DNA of 64,000 nucleotides, taken from positions 45,352,698 to 45,416,697 of the forward strand of contig JALGQZ010000011.1 of assembly GCA_023105745.1 (NCBI GenBank), given 5' to 3'. Position 1 is the stretch's first letter. Each line of letters opens with the position of its first letter. Origin of the DNA: Austropuccinia psidii. Its lineage: Eukaryota; Basidiomycota; Pucciniomycetes; Pucciniales; Sphaerophragmiaceae. A program made the translations under genes and the position numbers. The notes below the pieces were generated by a model. It was not told where the DNA came from, searched no databases, and saw only the letters and a program-made list of their open reading frames with translations. Shown here piece after piece: positions 47,427 to 59,262 of the stretch.

Positions 47427-48989
47427 ATGGATAAATCAGACAGTAATCAAAAAATTGTCTTAAAAGATGGAAACTACATAAAATGGGTTACCACAATAGA
47501 AGCAGAACTATGAGAAATAGGATGGGACCAATAGTGCTGTAACAGAAGAAAAAAGAGAGAAGTCTTACTTTCTCATCATGAGACATCTGGATGAATCAAT
47601 TGTTGCATTTTTAGGAAATAAAATTGCACAGGAAGAAAAGGGAGATGGACAAGCATTATGGAGAATGCTCAAAGACAAATTTTTTGGATCTGGAGTTCAA
47701 GCTCAAGGTATAAATTTAGATAAATTCCTAGAACTAAAGTTCAGAAATTTAGATCAGTGGATTGAAGACCTCCGAGCTACTACAAGACTAATGACACTAA
47801 CTGGGACAGATGTAAACAATGAATTAGTCTCCATATTAGCCATTAGGACTCTGCCTAATAAATATTAGTCACTGATCAGAATACTCACCTATGGAAACCA
47901 ATATCCCACAATTGAAGAGATTATTGTGAATGTTGAAAAGGATCGAGCATTATTCCAAGCAAAAGGAGAAGTCAAAGATGAAGTAGCTTTGTCAGCAGAT
48001 AGAGAAACCAGGAGTTGTTTTGGTTGTGGAAAAAAAGGACATATTTCAAGAAACTGTTGAAACAGAAATAGTAAATACAACAAAAATATACACGCTAGAT
48101 TAGCCAAAAATGAAGAAGAGCCTACAATTGCCTTTGTTGCAATCAACAAAACTGATTTTGCTCTAGTAGCCAATAATAAACAAACTATCCTTGATGGAAG
48201 AGCTAATGACAATCTGTTCACCAATGAAAGCCACTTTGTCAATTTGAAAGAATTGTCTGGAGGTGTTCAAATAGGACAAGAAGGTGTTAAAACTCCTATA
48301 AAAGGTAGAGGAAAAGTTTTAAAGATGTCAAATAAGAACAAGATATTATTCAAAGAAGCACTCCTTGTTCCTGAATTACCATATAACCTGATATCTTTGT
48401 CAAGAATCTGGAAAGAAAAAGGTGACCTAGAAACAATTCAGGATAACAAGTTCCAAGTTATTAAAAATAAAAAGAAAGGTTTAGGAGGGCATATAGAAAA
48501 TGGACTCTTACATGTTGATTTTGATTACAACAAGGCCTTTGCAAGCAAACATGAGAGTATTGGACATAGTGGAAGATACTGTAGCTGTTAAGCATGTGGA
48601 ATTGGTAAATAGACTCAAATTGCCTTCAATGGAAAAATTATCAGACCCGATAAACCACTAGAAGAGATTTCTGTTGACCTTATGGGTCCTATCACACCAG
48701 AATTGTTAGGAGGAGTGAAATATATTCTTGTTGTAGCTGATTCCAATATTAGCTTTTCCTGGGTGAGAATGCTGAAAAACAAAGGAGATGCTAAACATTA
48801 ACTAGAGAAAATAATATCCCAAGCTGAAACAGCCTTAGAGATACAAGTCAAAAATATCATATGCGATGGAGGAAAAGAGTTTGTAAATAAATTTATAAGA
48901 GATTTTTGTGATTCAAGAGGAATACAACTTACTGTTACAACACCGTATACTCCCCAGCATAATGGAATAGCCAAAAGGACAAACAGAAC
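47427..48989 (+). pseudogene. Copia gag, protease and N-terminal half of integrase (broken)
   Basis: Starts MDKSDSNQKIVLKDGNY at ATG 47427. It has stops and a frameshift before 47580, then a copia gag body (LWRMLKDKF, LDKFLELKF). A CCHC zinc knuckle CFGCGKKGHISRNC is at 48016-48057, directly followed by TGA. The protease motif is weak (ILDGRAND where D-S/T-G-A is expected). The conserved YNLISLSRIW block precedes a damaged HHCC zinc finger (part missing near 48550-48600). The integrase core keeps Asp at 48676 (SVDLMGP) and Asp at 48865 (CDGGKEF), but the catalytic Glu is Lys (HNGIAKRTNRT, AAA at 48973-48975). Confidence 0.85.
48985..48989. repeat. 5-bp target-site duplication AGAAC, left copy
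   Basis: AGAAC directly precedes the 5' LTR and is repeated at 59263-59267 directly after the 3' LTR. Removing one copy and the element restores the copia integrase reading (KRTNRT then LMDKVRT). Confidence 0.95.
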
Positions 48990-50909
48990 TGTGAGCCTTG
49001 AGGTATATTTTACATACCCAAATAGGCCACAATTATCTTAAAAAGAAATTTTGAATTATGCACAACTCATAAGTCATGCATATATCCAAAATTCATCATT
49101 TTCAATTTCAGAAAAGATGAATAACGTTTTATTGAGTAAGTAAATCCATGGATTTAAGACCAGATTTGGATTCTACACAAAGATTCACCTAGGGTAGCCC
49201 CATAGAGTGAATAAGCTCAATTTAAGTATTTGAGGTGGTAAAATGGAAAATACTTCAATACCACATCATTAATACCACATAAAAGATCTGTGAAAATTTT
49301 TGTTTTTCTTGATTTTCAGCCAAAATAATGGGAGAGTGAGAAATCCCATGTTACATATACACTAAAAATAGTGTTATGCATGTTTTGAGCACTTAATATC
49401 ATGGTATTCCTACATGGACTTTTGGTACACCCATAGTGGATATCTCACTTAAAGCTTAATTTTCTATTTTTACGTGAAAAATAAGTAAGGGGGACAAAAG
49501 ACATCAAAGAGAGCCAGGGTACCCAGCTTCTGAGGCCTCAGAGGCATGGATAACTCCAGAGAATGGATCCATGGCTCATCTTGGCCCAATTGGTAAACCA
49601 AAACTCTTTGGGAACTTGGTTACCAAGTTACACCTACTGTAATCATAAGAAAATAGCAAATAACCTGCTATTTTGACATGCCAAGGGGGTAATGAGCTAC
49701 TTAGACTCCTGTAACCATGTCAATTCTTGAGGACTTTCCATTACTAGACCCTAAAAGAGTAATTAAAACCATTTTGGGACATATATTCATTGATTTACCT
49801 CATAGCAACCAGCAAAATACTGCTATTTGCAATTCTACGTAGAAATGAGGTAAAAACTTCAAAAATTCATTAAAAATACAATTCTTAATAGATCTTTCTG
49901 AAACTTTCAGGACTAATAGAGAACTGTATTATCTATGATACAACCAAAAGAATTATGGTTTTACCAGTAAAATTAAAAGTTTTACTTATGGTCCATTTTT
50001 GACCATTCTACGTGAAACACTGAATCTTCAAAAATTCACAGTAATTACAACCTGTGATGAAATTGGCAATAACATTGATAACTTTGAGAAATCAATGATT
50101 ATTTTAGAATAAAAGAAGATTTACAGATGTTACTCCTTTTGTTCTTAACCATATTGGGGTTGGTAGTCACGTAAAAGCATCAATTAAGTAATTATGATAA
50201 TCTTATGTGACAACTGATGATGCAATCAATAATCCAAAAGGGTTTATTGTATTCTCACTCACTGGTTTTTCAGTTTGCTCCATGGCACTCCTCTGTGAGC
50301 TGTTGTTGACTTAAAAGAGGCCTCCTCTTGCTGTTTTTTCCAAGAATCATCTTATCAATTTATTAAATCATTATTACCAACAAGTAAGTATTAGTTACAG
50401 CTATTCTTAAGTGTTTTAAATCTTTCAGAATCAACCAGAAAGACGTGAAATCATAGAATCCAACTATATATTGTTGTAATACTGTTAAAAATCCTTTTGA
50501 TCCCTTAAATCCACAATTCCACGTCAAATTTCTCTACTTTTATCTATCAATAAGTTCTTTGGAGTATTAGTGAGTCATTTATCTTTAATTCTTAAAGTTT
50601 CTCTCTAGTAATAGTTTTCTTCAAGAATTATCTTTATAATTATTCTTGTAAAAGATAATTATATATTAAAATAATTTAATTATTTTAATAAAAGAAGTTT
50701 TTATTATTAAATTCTTCTTGTAATTGATTCTTGTAGACAATTACTGCTCACTGTTATAATCACTAGTAGTGTATAACATGTGAAAGAAATAATTTTATAA
50801 TTATTTAATTGTGGTTATAATAATTTTTTATTATTATATTTCATAAGAACAGACATAGTACTGTTGATTAATAGTAATATTATCATCAGTTTCATAGTCA
50901 CATCTTACA
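48990..50909 (+). repeat. 5' LTR of the chromovirus
   Basis: 1,920 bp, starting TGTGAGCCTTGAGGTAT and ending CATAGTCACATCTTACA (TG...CA). Pairs with 57355-59262 over its whole length. Confidence 0.96.
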
Positions 50910-50930
50910 TTTGGGGGCCTGGCCGTGTTT
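50910..50930 (+). other. Primer-binding-site-like sequence
   Basis: TTTGGGGGCCTGGCCGTGTT directly follows the 5' LTR, with TGG (complement of a tRNA CCA end) at 50912. The old copy has the same word with a few changes (TTTGGAGGCCCAGCTATG). Which tRNA primes it cannot be told from the window. Confidence 0.6.
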
Positions 50931-51505
50931 TTTGAACCTTGTACCCTTAATTAATATATTTTTAAGCTCTAAAATATATTAATTTAATAGTTTTTTCTTT
51001 AATTTTAAAGTTAAAATAATTCTTATTTTTGAAATTGTTTTGGAAATCTTTTTCATTGAGGAATTTGGTTTAATTTTATACTGTTTTACATGTGGCTTTT
51101 TCACATCCAAAAACTTATAAAATTATTCTTTGAGTTACTCTGAATTAATTTTCATTCAAAATCTTAAATTTTAATTTTCTTCACTTAAAAAGAATAATTT
51201 TTTTAATATTAAAAAATATAAAACTTATAAAAAATCTTTAAAAATATTTTAAATAGTATAAAAAATAATTTTTTTCTCTTTTATAATTTTTATAGTGTCT
51301 TTAATCAAATACTGTGCAGCTGGCAACAGACTCAGTAAAAGATATATCACTAGTCCAGAATCTTCAGAAGCAGAATCTGAAGACAGTATTGAGGTGCAGA
51401 TTGCTAAAAGAGGCACCTTATTTAACTCAGAAAAAGCTAAATTACCACCAAAAGGTGTGTATTTTATCTTATATTTTCACCTTTTATCTTTAAATTGACG
51501 TGAAA
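50931..51505 (+). other. Untranslated leader of the chromovirus
   Basis: AT-rich leader with no conserved protein motif. A short ORF (51295-51498) ends in a GTGTGTATTT donor-like sequence, so a spliced leader is conceivable but unsupported. The gag-pol ATG I prefer is at 51506 (MVHTRNGSNYSVQPDG). Confidence 0.5.
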
Positions 51506-53122
51506 ATGGTGCATACCAGAAATGGAAGCAACTATTCAGTCCAGCCAGATGGATGTGTACTAGGAAGAGGCAAGACCAAATCCAGAAGTGCCAAATCTTC
51601 CACAAGAAAGACACATCTGGAGGATGCCAGAGTTGCCCCCCATTCCCCAAGGTCTGTACCAACAGATTTTGATGTGAATTCAGAACCTGAACTGATCTAT
51701 GGTAATATTTCCAGGGCTGAACCACTTTCAGGTGGCAGCAATAGAAATATATCAATTCCAGTACAAAAACTGGTTCAGAGCAGCCAAGGAGGAGGAGTGG
51801 GAAATCTGCCCAAGCCTTTGGCAGGGGGCCATGAGCTCCTACTTACACATCAAGAGCTTTCTGGGTCAGGAGAAGACCATAGAACTCTTAGAAGGTTGGA
51901 GCCCCCTGTCTTGCAAAGACAAGGTCAAAAAGATAAAGAATTGGTTGAAGAACCAAAGTCTTTTATCCATAGACCAGAAGAAAGAGTTGGAAATGACTCC
52001 AGCTTTGGAGACAGAAGCCCCAGTGGCATCTAACAGCTCCAAACCAGCTCCAGACACGTCCAAAGACAAGCCCAAAGGACCTCAGAAGAAGCAGAGAGGT
52101 CCCAAGAACCATCAAGGAAAGGGAAAATGCAAAGCCAATTGGCACAGACCTTACCCACAGGGGTACAGGATCCCCAAATTGGAGCCTTCAGCTGTGGACA
52201 GTGTGTTCAATATGGCCAGAACTCTCATGGAATTCACAGCCAAGGAGCAAGAAAGGATGAACAGGACTTTTCCACGCAAATAACTGATGTACAAAGAAGC
52301 ATTAATGTAGAAATTGGCAAACTTGATTCAAAGTTAAAGCAAATTACATTAGACATGAGTGATTTAAAGAAAAGTAACAAGAAACATACTGAATTGTATC
52401 AATTGACAACTGTCACCCTTGAATCAATTAACAATAATTGTGAAAGAATTAAGAATACATGTCAAATGCAGGATAATGACATGGGAGATCTTTCCATTCT
52501 TAACATGAATGATAGGCTTAAAACTCTTGAAGACCATGTCTTACAAATAGTTAAGAATACCAATCAATTTGCTATACATTTAGCAAAAAGTGATAGTGAA
52601 AGGCAGAAATTGAAGAATGAAATAATTGCAAGTGTGGAACAAATTCGTAAGAATCATGAACCACATATGCCAAGACATTCTACACCTTTAACTGAAGAAA
52701 AACTCTCTGTAAAAGAAAGTCTCACCCCATTCTTAGGAGAAAATGCCTACTCTACAAAAGATATTCCCAAAATAGAAGAATGGCCAACATTCTCTGGTGA
52801 AGGAGAATATAACCATATTGAATTCATCAGGACTATCGATATGTTGCAAGAAGACTTTAATATACCTGATGAAATCATAGTGGGAAAATTACATTGTCTG
52901 TTTACCAGAACTGCAAAGAAATGGTATTACAAAATGAGGATTGATCATGGTAAACATGACTGGTCTTGGTGGAAATCTGAAGTGATTACCAAATGAGCCA
53001 ATAATTCTTGGAGGTTTAAAATGGAAAATGCTTTTGAAAGTGCCATTTTTAACTCAGAAAAAGACTAACCACTTACTTGGTTCTTCAAACAAAAAGACAG
53101 ATTATCTGCTTTACACCCAGAT
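51506..53122 (+). pseudogene. Gag region of the chromovirus (three nonsense codons)
   Basis: The same frame as pol runs from ATG 51506 and is open except for TAA at 52031-52033, TGA at 52994-52996 and TAA at 53066-53068. It encodes a Ser/Arg/Gln-rich leader, a coiled-coil-like stretch (about 52290-52620), and a capsid-like region with WPTFSGEGEYNHIEF, then WWKSEVITK[stop]ANNSWRFKMENAF and a second stop before [19 protein letters not shown]. The old copy has Trp (KKWANNSWRF) at the TGA position, so that stop is a TGG-to-TGA change. The arrangement suggests a once continuous gag-pol polyprotein that has only recently been broken; programmed readthrough is possible but less likely with three stops. 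Confidence 0.85.
51699..52283 (+). CDS. Overlapping ORF in the +1 frame of the gag leader
   Basis: A 194-codon ORF lying entirely within the gag leader but shifted +1 relative to gag-pol. It has a more protein-like composition than the gag frame there: an aromatic/acidic N-terminal half (FRAAKEEEWEICPSLWQG, LGQEKTIELLEGW, KVKKIKNWLKNQSLLS), a Lys/Gly/Pro-rich basic middle resembling a nucleic-acid-binding tail, and a C-terminal motif YRIPKLEPSAVDSVFNMAR followed by TLMEFTAKEQERMNRTF. The old copy retains the same C-terminal motif in the same relative frame (GYRIPKL, NVIQMARRIMEMQKREEARL, stop at 29170-29172). Function unknown; it could be a separately translated accessory protein, or the real first ORF with frameshifting into gag. 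Confidence 0.6.
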   Translation: MVIFPGLNHFQVAAIEIYQFQYKNWFRAAKEEEWEICPSLWQGAMSSYLHIKSFLGQEKTIELLEGWSPLSCKDKVKKIKNWLKNQSLLSIDQKKELEMTPALETEAPVASNSSKPAPDTSKDKPKGPQKKQRGPKNHQGKGKCKANWHRPYPQGYRIPKLEPSAVDSVFNMARTLMEFTAKEQERMNRTFPRK

Positions 53123-56100
53123 ATGTCTGACACTATGATTAATATGAAAATATTAAGAAAGTGTGGAGGAGAACTGGAACATGCTATCAAAAGCAGATGT
53201 GTGGAACCTTGTTCAACAGAGGACTACATTAATGCTATGGAAGATATCATTACCAGAACAAGAATTGGTAAGACTTGGATTAAAAACCCAATAGAGTCCA
53301 AAATAGTCTCAAAGATTCCTAGAGAGAAAAGAAGACCAGAAAGACCTGTCTTAAAGCATCATAAATGTGGAAGCACTTCACATTTAGCCAATACTTGCAC
53401 TAAAAAGACAAGAATCAATGAAATTCAAGTCATTGAAGAAGTTCAGTGTACTGAAGAGAGGGAGGAATCAGATCAAGAGTCTGCAGTCTCTGAAGATACA
53501 CCAGTGGAGGACTATCCCATTGGAAACATTACAGCTTTCTTTGAAGTCACAGAAGTCCATACCCACTTGCCACAATACAGTGAAGATTGCTGCAACCTGA
53601 TAAATATCCAAGATGCCAAAATGTGTAAAACAAAACCTGCCAGAGGAAAAGGTTACACTGCTGGAGCATCCTGTATCACATCAGTTTTGATGAGTGATAT
53701 TGAAGCCAAAGTTAATTTTGATACAGGGGCATTTTGTACTTGTGTGGGCAAAGATTATCTCCAAATTATACTTCCTGAATGGAAAAACCATCTATTACCA
53801 ATAGAAGGTGTACAATTCAGTAGTGCCAGTAACAATATGTACCCCTTGGGTATATTGGACACTACTATTGTATTTCCACATCCAGAAGGAAGTGTAAGAA
53901 TGAAAAATGAGATTGTAGTAATGGACAATTGCACATCTCAGCACATCATTCTTGGAAATGATTACTTGAATATGTATAGTATTGATATAAATAACCATCA
54001 AGACAGATATTTCACAATTGGAGATAACAAAAGGCAAAAATTTGCTTTCTCCAATATGCCAAAACAGATATCTGTAGTATCTTCTGTCAAAGATACTTAC
54101 AAAGATGAATTTGTGTCTAAACAACTTGTTGAAGCACAAATTAATCCATCATTGTCACCAAAGATGAGGAATGAAATTATTGATGTATTATACACATACA
54201 ATACTTCATTTGCCTCTGATAATGAGCCATTAGGTGCTATAAGAGGACATGAAGTTGATATTACTCTTAATATTGACAGACCATATCCCCCAGTACTTAG
54301 AAGACCAGCTTATCCAACCAGTCCCAGAGCTAGAGAAGCCTTGGAAAAACATATACAAGAGTTAATCCAACTTGGTGTACTAAGGAAAGTAGGCCATAAT
54401 GAGGAAGTTGAAGTGACAACACCTGTTATCATTGCTTGGCATAATGATAAGTCAAGAATGGTTGGAGATTTTAGAGCTTTGAATACCTACACAGTTCCAG
54501 ACAGTTATCCAATCCCTAGAATCCAAGAAACTTTGACTCAATTGTCTAAAGCCAAGTATATAACATCAATGGATGCATTGAAAGGCTTCCATCAAAATGT
54601 TTTGACGCCTAAAGCTAAGAAATTACTTAGAATTATCACTCACTGCGGTATTTATGAGTATCTTAGAATGCCATTTGGCATTAAGAATGCTCCATCTCAT
54701 TATCAAAGAATGATGAATACCATATTCCCCACAGAATTGTCTGAAGGATGGCTTATCATTTATATTGATGATATTATTATATGTTCTGACTCATGGTCTT
54801 TGCACCTTGAAAGACTTGCAAGAGTACTCCACAAAGTTACAGAGGTGAATATGAAAATTTCACTTAAGAAATGCAACTTTGGTTTTGAAGAACTTAAAGC
54901 ATTAGGACATGTTGTTTCTGGTTTGAGCTTGGGTATTGACAAGAATAAAGTGGCAGCAGTGTTACTTAAGCCAATGCCCCAGAATAAAAAAGAAATGATT
55001 TCTTTTCTTGGATTTGCTAGTTACTATAGGCAACACTTGAAAGACTTTGCAATTCTAGCCAAATCACTCTATAGAATCTGTGATCAACAGACTGTATTTG
55101 AGATGACACAGGAGAGAATTAACGCTTATGAGAAGATAAAGAAAGCCCTTACAGAAGCACCTTTACTCCTCATGCCTGACTGGAATATTCCTTTTAAATT
55201 GTACATTGATGCATGTGGAGATGGATTAGGGGCAGCCCTACATCAAGTCCAAATTATTGATGACAAACCTACAGAAGGACCAGTTTGTTATATCTCAAGA
55301 CAAATCAAACCAACAGAAGCCAGATATGTTGCAAGCCAAATGGAGTGCTTATGTTTGGTATGGGCACTTGAGAAATTACACTATTACCTTGATGGCAGTG
55401 TTTTTGAAGTGATAACTGACTGTAATGCAGTAAAATCACTCCTTAACATGAAAACTCCCAACAGACATATATTGAGATGGCAAATAGCTATTCAAGAATA
55501 TAGAGGAAACATGACTATAGTTCATAAAGCAGGAAACATTCACAAGAATGCTGATGGACTTAGTAGATGGGCTTTAGCCAACACTCCTGATAACCCAGCT
55601 TATGTACCTTTGGAAGCTGAACCACAGATTCCAATTGAAGGAATTAACATAACTGATATTGGGACTGAATTATTTGAAGAGGTCAGAGAGTCTTATAAAC
55701 AAGACAAGAATTGCCATATCTTGACTTCTTTATTAGATAAAGACTGCAAGGATACTTCTTTAGTTAATGCACTTGATGAAGTTTGGAAAAATTCCTACTC
55801 TGAAGGAAGATTTCACTTGTTTGATGGGATCATTTACCACAGAACAAAACATTCTTGTGTTATGACATTGTGCAGTAGATTACTTATCAATACCATTCTT
55901 CATGAGTGTCATGATAGTATCTACTCTGGACACCTGTCAGAAGACAGAACACTTGAAAAAGTGAAGAACTGTGCATGGTGGCCATCTTGGAGGAAAGAAA
56001 CCATTGAATATTGCCATACCTGTGATAGATGCCAAAAAGCAAACAGGAGCACAGGCAAGAAATTTGGATTGATGATCCATATTCAGGAACCAAAATCCCC

Positions 56101-57214
56101 TTGGGAAGTTGTTCACATGGATTGGGTCACAGCACTTCCCCCAAGTGGTGACAAAAGTTATAATGCTTGTTTAGTCATTGTAGACAGATATAGCAAAACT
56201 CCCATATTCTTACCATGTCATAAAGATGACACTGCTATGGATACAGCTCTTCTTTTATGGAGTAGAGTTATTTCTAATACAGGATTATTTAAGAATATCA
56301 TAAGTGACAGAGATCCCAAATTCACATCTGCACTTTGGACCAATCTTCATAGATTGTTTGGGACTAAGTTATCATTCTCTACAGCATATCACCCTCAAAC
56401 AGATGGGCTAGCAGAGAGGATGATTCAGACTTTAGAAGACATGATCAGGAGATTCTGTGCTTATGGATTAGAATTCAAAGACTCAGATGGCTTCACCCAT
56501 GACTGGTGCACTCTGATACCTGCATTAGAATTGGCATATAAGACATCAGTCCATTCTTCCACAGGACAAACTCCTGCTATGTTAGAAAAAGGATGGAATC
56601 CAAGACTCCCAGCAGACACACTGAGGAAAGACTTGATTGACATTCATCCTACAGCTTCCAGCTTCAAGATAATGCTTGATAAAGTGAAAAATCATGCAAA
56701 ACAAAGTATGGATGATGCTTTTGATTATGCAAAACAGAAGTGGGACAAGAGTAATAAAGTACCAGACTTCAAAGTAGGGGACTTAGTTTTAGTTTCAACC
56801 TTGAATTTTAATAATATCAAAGGCCCAAAGAAACTTAAAGATTCTTATGTAGGACCTTTTGTTATTGTTGCTTTACATGGAACCAATGCAGTTCAAGTGG
56901 AATTGAGTGGTGAATTGGAAAATAAACACCCCACCTTTCCAGTCAGCTTGTTAAAACCTTATCAACCAGCTGATAAAGAATTGTTTCCTTTAAGAAACCC
57001 AACTCCTTTGACTGTACCACCTGTGGAACAGAATAAAGACAAAAAGATAAAGAAAGTCATCAAAGAAAGGAGACTTAGGGGTAAAAATCAAAGAGAATAT
57101 CTTGTCAGATATAGAAATCCAGTACATGAAGCTGAATGGATGGCAGAATCAGAAATACCTGACTCAGATAAACTCTTGAGAAGATTTAGACATGAAAGAA
57201 GGCCACAAGCCTGA
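53123..57214 (+). CDS. pol: Pol polyprotein of the chromovirus (protease, RT, RNase H, integrase, chromodomain)
   Basis: 1,363 residues from the first ATG; the frame is open from 53069. It copies and integrates the element. Zinc knuckle-like [14 protein letters not shown] at residues 79-92, with His where the first Cys is expected. Aspartic protease DTG at 200-202. Reverse transcriptase from about residue 410 ([18 protein letters not shown]) with YIDD at 547-550. RNase H starting near YIDACGDG (Asp 696). Integrase with an HHCC finger (HECHDS...GHLSED...CHTCDRC), catalytic Asp 1000 (HMDWV), Asp 1062 (SDRDPKF) and Glu 1098 (LAERM), a DD35E arrangement. GPY/F-like module ([20 protein letters not shown]). 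C-terminal chromodomain at about 1305-1358 ([17 protein letters not shown]). All catalytic residues are present, so enzymes could be functional if expressed, but the upstream stops would block a single polyprotein. Confidence 0.95.
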   Translation: MSDTMINMKILRKCGGELEHAIKSRCVEPCSTEDYINAMEDIITRTRIGKTWIKNPIESKIVSKIPREKRRPERPVLKHHKCGSTSHLANTCTKKTRINEIQVIEEVQCTEEREESDQESAVSEDTPVEDYPIGNITAFFEVTEVHTHLPQYSEDCCNLINIQDAKMCKTKPARGKGYTAGASCITSVLMSDIEAKVNFDTGAFCTCVGKDYLQIILPEWKNHLLPIEGVQFSSASNNMYPLGILDTTIVFPHPEGSVRMKNEIVVMDNCTSQHIILGNDYLNMYSIDINNHQDRYFTIGDNKRQKFAFSNMPKQISVVSSVKDTYKDEFVSKQLVEAQINPSLSPKMRNEIIDVLYTYNTSFASDNEPLGAIRGHEVDITLNIDRPYPPVLRRPAYPTSPRAREALEKHIQELIQLGVLRKVGHNEEVEVTTPVIIAWHNDKSRMVGDFRALNTYTVPDSYPIPRIQETLTQLSKAKYITSMDALKGFHQNVLTPKAKKLLRIITHCGIYEYLRMPFGIKNAPSHYQRMMNTIFPTELSEGWLIIYIDDIIICSDSWSLHLERLARVLHKVTEVNMKISLKKCNFGFEELKALGHVVSGLSLGIDKNKVAAVLLKPMPQNKKEMISFLGFASYYRQHLKDFAILAKSLYRICDQQTVFEMTQERINAYEKIKKALTEAPLLLMPDWNIPFKLYIDACGDGLGAALHQVQIIDDKPTEGPVCYISRQIKPTEARYVASQMECLCLVWALEKLHYYLDGSVFEVITDCNAVKSLLNMKTPNRHILRWQIAIQEYRGNMTIVHKAGNIHKNADGLSRWALANTPDNPAYVPLEAEPQIPIEGINITDIGTELFEEVRESYKQDKNCHILTSLLDKDCKDTSLVNALDEVWKNSYSEGRFHLFDGIIYHRTKHSCVMTLCSRLLINTILHECHDSIYSGHLSEDRTLEKVKNCAWWPSWRKETIEYCHTCDRCQKANRSTGKKFGLMIHIQEPKSPWEVVHMDWVTALPPSGDKSYNACLVIVDRYSKTPIFLPCHKDDTAMDTALLLWSRVISNTGLFKNIISDRDPKFTSALWTNLHRLFGTKLSFSTAYHPQTDGLAERMIQTLEDMIRRFCAYGLEFKDSDGFTHDWCTLIPALELAYKTSVHSSTGQTPAMLEKGWNPRLPADTLRKDLIDIHPTASSFKIMLDKVKNHAKQSMDDAFDYAKQKWDKSNKVPDFKVGDLVLVSTLNFNNIKGPKKLKDSYVGPFVIVALHGTNAVQVELSGELENKHPTFPVSLLKPYQPADKELFPLRNPTPLTVPPVEQNKDKKIKKVIKERRLRGKNQREYLVRYRNPVHEAEWMAESEIPDSDKLLRRFRHERRPQA

Positions 57215-57345
57215 ATATGTCTATAAATGTGCTTTAAATTACTTGATCTGAGTAATGTGAAGAGGTTGGACAGTGGACATTAACCCCCTTTGGGGCCTTA
57301 TTCTTTTATCACTAATAAAATTGTAGGACAATTTTATTTTTTGGT

Positions 57346-57354
57346 GGGAGGGAA
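57346..57354 (+). other. Polypurine tract
   Basis: GGGAGGGAA directly upstream of the 3' LTR (TGTGAGCC at 57355), the expected plus-strand priming site. Confidence 0.8.
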
Positions 57355-59262
57355 TGTGAGCCTTGAAGTATATTTTACATACCCAAATAGGCCACAATTA
57401 TCTTAAAAAGAAATTTTGAATTATGCACAACTCATAAGTCATGCATATATCCAAAATTCATCATTTTCAATTTCAGAAAAGATGAATAACTTTTTATTGA
57501 GTAAGTAAATCCATGGATTTAAGACCAGATTTGGATTCTACACAAAAATTTACCTAGGGTAGCCCCATAGAGTGAATAAGCTCAATTTAAGTATTTGAGG
57601 TGGTAAAATGGAAAATACTTCAATACCACATAAAAGATCTGTGAAAATTTTTGTTTTTCTTGATTTTTAGCCAAAATAATGGGAAAGTGAGAAATCCCAT
57701 GTTACATATACACTAAAAATAGTGTTATGCATGTTTTGAGCACTTAATATCATGGTATTCTTACATGGAATTTTGGTACAACCATAGTGGATATCTCACT
57801 TTAAGCTTAATTTTCTATTTTTATGTGAAAAATAAGTAAGGGGGACAAAAGACATCAAAGAGAGCCAGGGTACCCAGCTTCTGAGGCCTCAGAGGCGTGG
57901 ATAACTCCAGAGAATGGATCCATGGCTCATCTTGGCCCAATTGGTAAACCAAAACTCTTTGGGAACTTGGTTACCAAGTTACACCTACTGTAATCATAAG
58001 AAAATAGCAAATAACCTGCTATTTTGACGTGCCAAGGAGGTAATGAGCTACTTAGACTCCTGTAACCATGTCAATTCTTGATGACTTTCCATTAATAGAC
58101 CCTAAAAGAGTAATTAAAACCATTTTGGGACATATATTCATTGATTTACCTCATAGCAACCAGCAAAATACTGCTATTTGCAATTCTACGTAGAAATGAG
58201 GTAAAAACTTCAAAAATTCATTAAAAATACAATTATTAATGAATCTTTCTGAAACTTTCAGGACTAATAGAGAACTGTATTATCCATGGTACAACCAAAA
58301 AGAATTATGGTTTTACTAGTAAAATTAAAGGTTTTACTTACGGTCCATTTTTGACCATTCTACGTGAAACACTGAATCTTCAAAAATTAACAGTAATTAC
58401 AACCTGTGATGAAATTGGCAATAGCATTGATAACTTTGAGGAATCAATGATTATTTTAGAATAAAAGAAGATTTACAGATGTTACTCCTTTTATTCTTAA
58501 CCATATTGGGGTTGGTAGTCACGTAAAAGCATCAATTAAGTAATTATGATAATCTTACGTGACAACTGATGATGCAATCAATAATCCAAAAGGGTTTATT
58601 GTTTTCTCACTCACTGGTTTTTCAGTTTGCTCCATGGCACGCCTCTGTGAGCTTTTGTTGACTTAAAAGAGGCCTCCTCTTGCTGTTTTTTCCAAGAATC
58701 ATCTTATAAATTTATTAAATCATTATTACCAACAAGTAAGTATTAGTTACAGCTATTCTTAAGTGTTTTAAATCTTTCAGAATCAACCAGAAAGACGTGA
58801 AATCATAGAATCCAACTATATATTGTTGTAATACTGTTAAAAATCCTTTTGATCCCTTAAATCCACAATTCCACGTCAAATTTCTCTACTTTTATCTATC
58901 AATAAGTTCTTTGGAGTATTAGTGAGTCATTTATCTTTAACTCTTAAAGTTTTTCCCTAGTAATAGTTTTCTTCAAGAATTATCTTTATAATTATTCTTG
59001 TAAAAGATAATTATATATTAAAATAATTTAATTATTTTAATAAAAGAAGTTTTTATTATTGAATTCTTCTTGTAATTGATTCTTGTAGACAATTACTGCT
59101 CACTGTTATAATCACTAGTAGTGTATAACATTTGAAAGAAATGATTTTTATAATTATTTAATTGTGGTTATAATAATTTTTTATTTATGTATTTCATAAG
59201 AACAGACATAGTATTGTTGATTAATAGTAATATTATCATCAGTTTCATAGTCACATCTTACA
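57355..59262 (+). repeat. 3' LTR of the chromovirus
   Basis: 1,908 bp, near-identical to 48990-50909. It starts TGTGAGCCTTGAAGTAT and ends CACATCTTACA. Compared with the 5' LTR it lacks a 12-bp segment (ATCATTAATACC region) and has scattered single-base changes. Confidence 0.96.

Larger units (their letters stand above)
48990..59262 (+). mobile_element. Nearly intact Ty3/gypsy chromovirus
   Basis: Complete element of 10,273 bp: LTRs 48990-50909 and 57355-59262, primer-site-like TGGGGGCCTGGCC from 50912, a single-frame gag-pol (51506-57214) with three in-frame stops in the gag part, a polypurine tract at 57346-57354 and a perfect AGAAC duplication. The two LTRs are near-identical by eye apart from scattered substitutions and a 12-bp indel (about 49265-49276), so insertion is fairly recent. 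It lies inside a copia integrase gene. Same family as 21543-32076 in gene order, LTR start and leader structure. Confidence 0.97.

Noticed and set aside
53795..54139. 114-codon antisense ORF inside pol
   Set aside because: Shadow of the protease region; no motif of its own.
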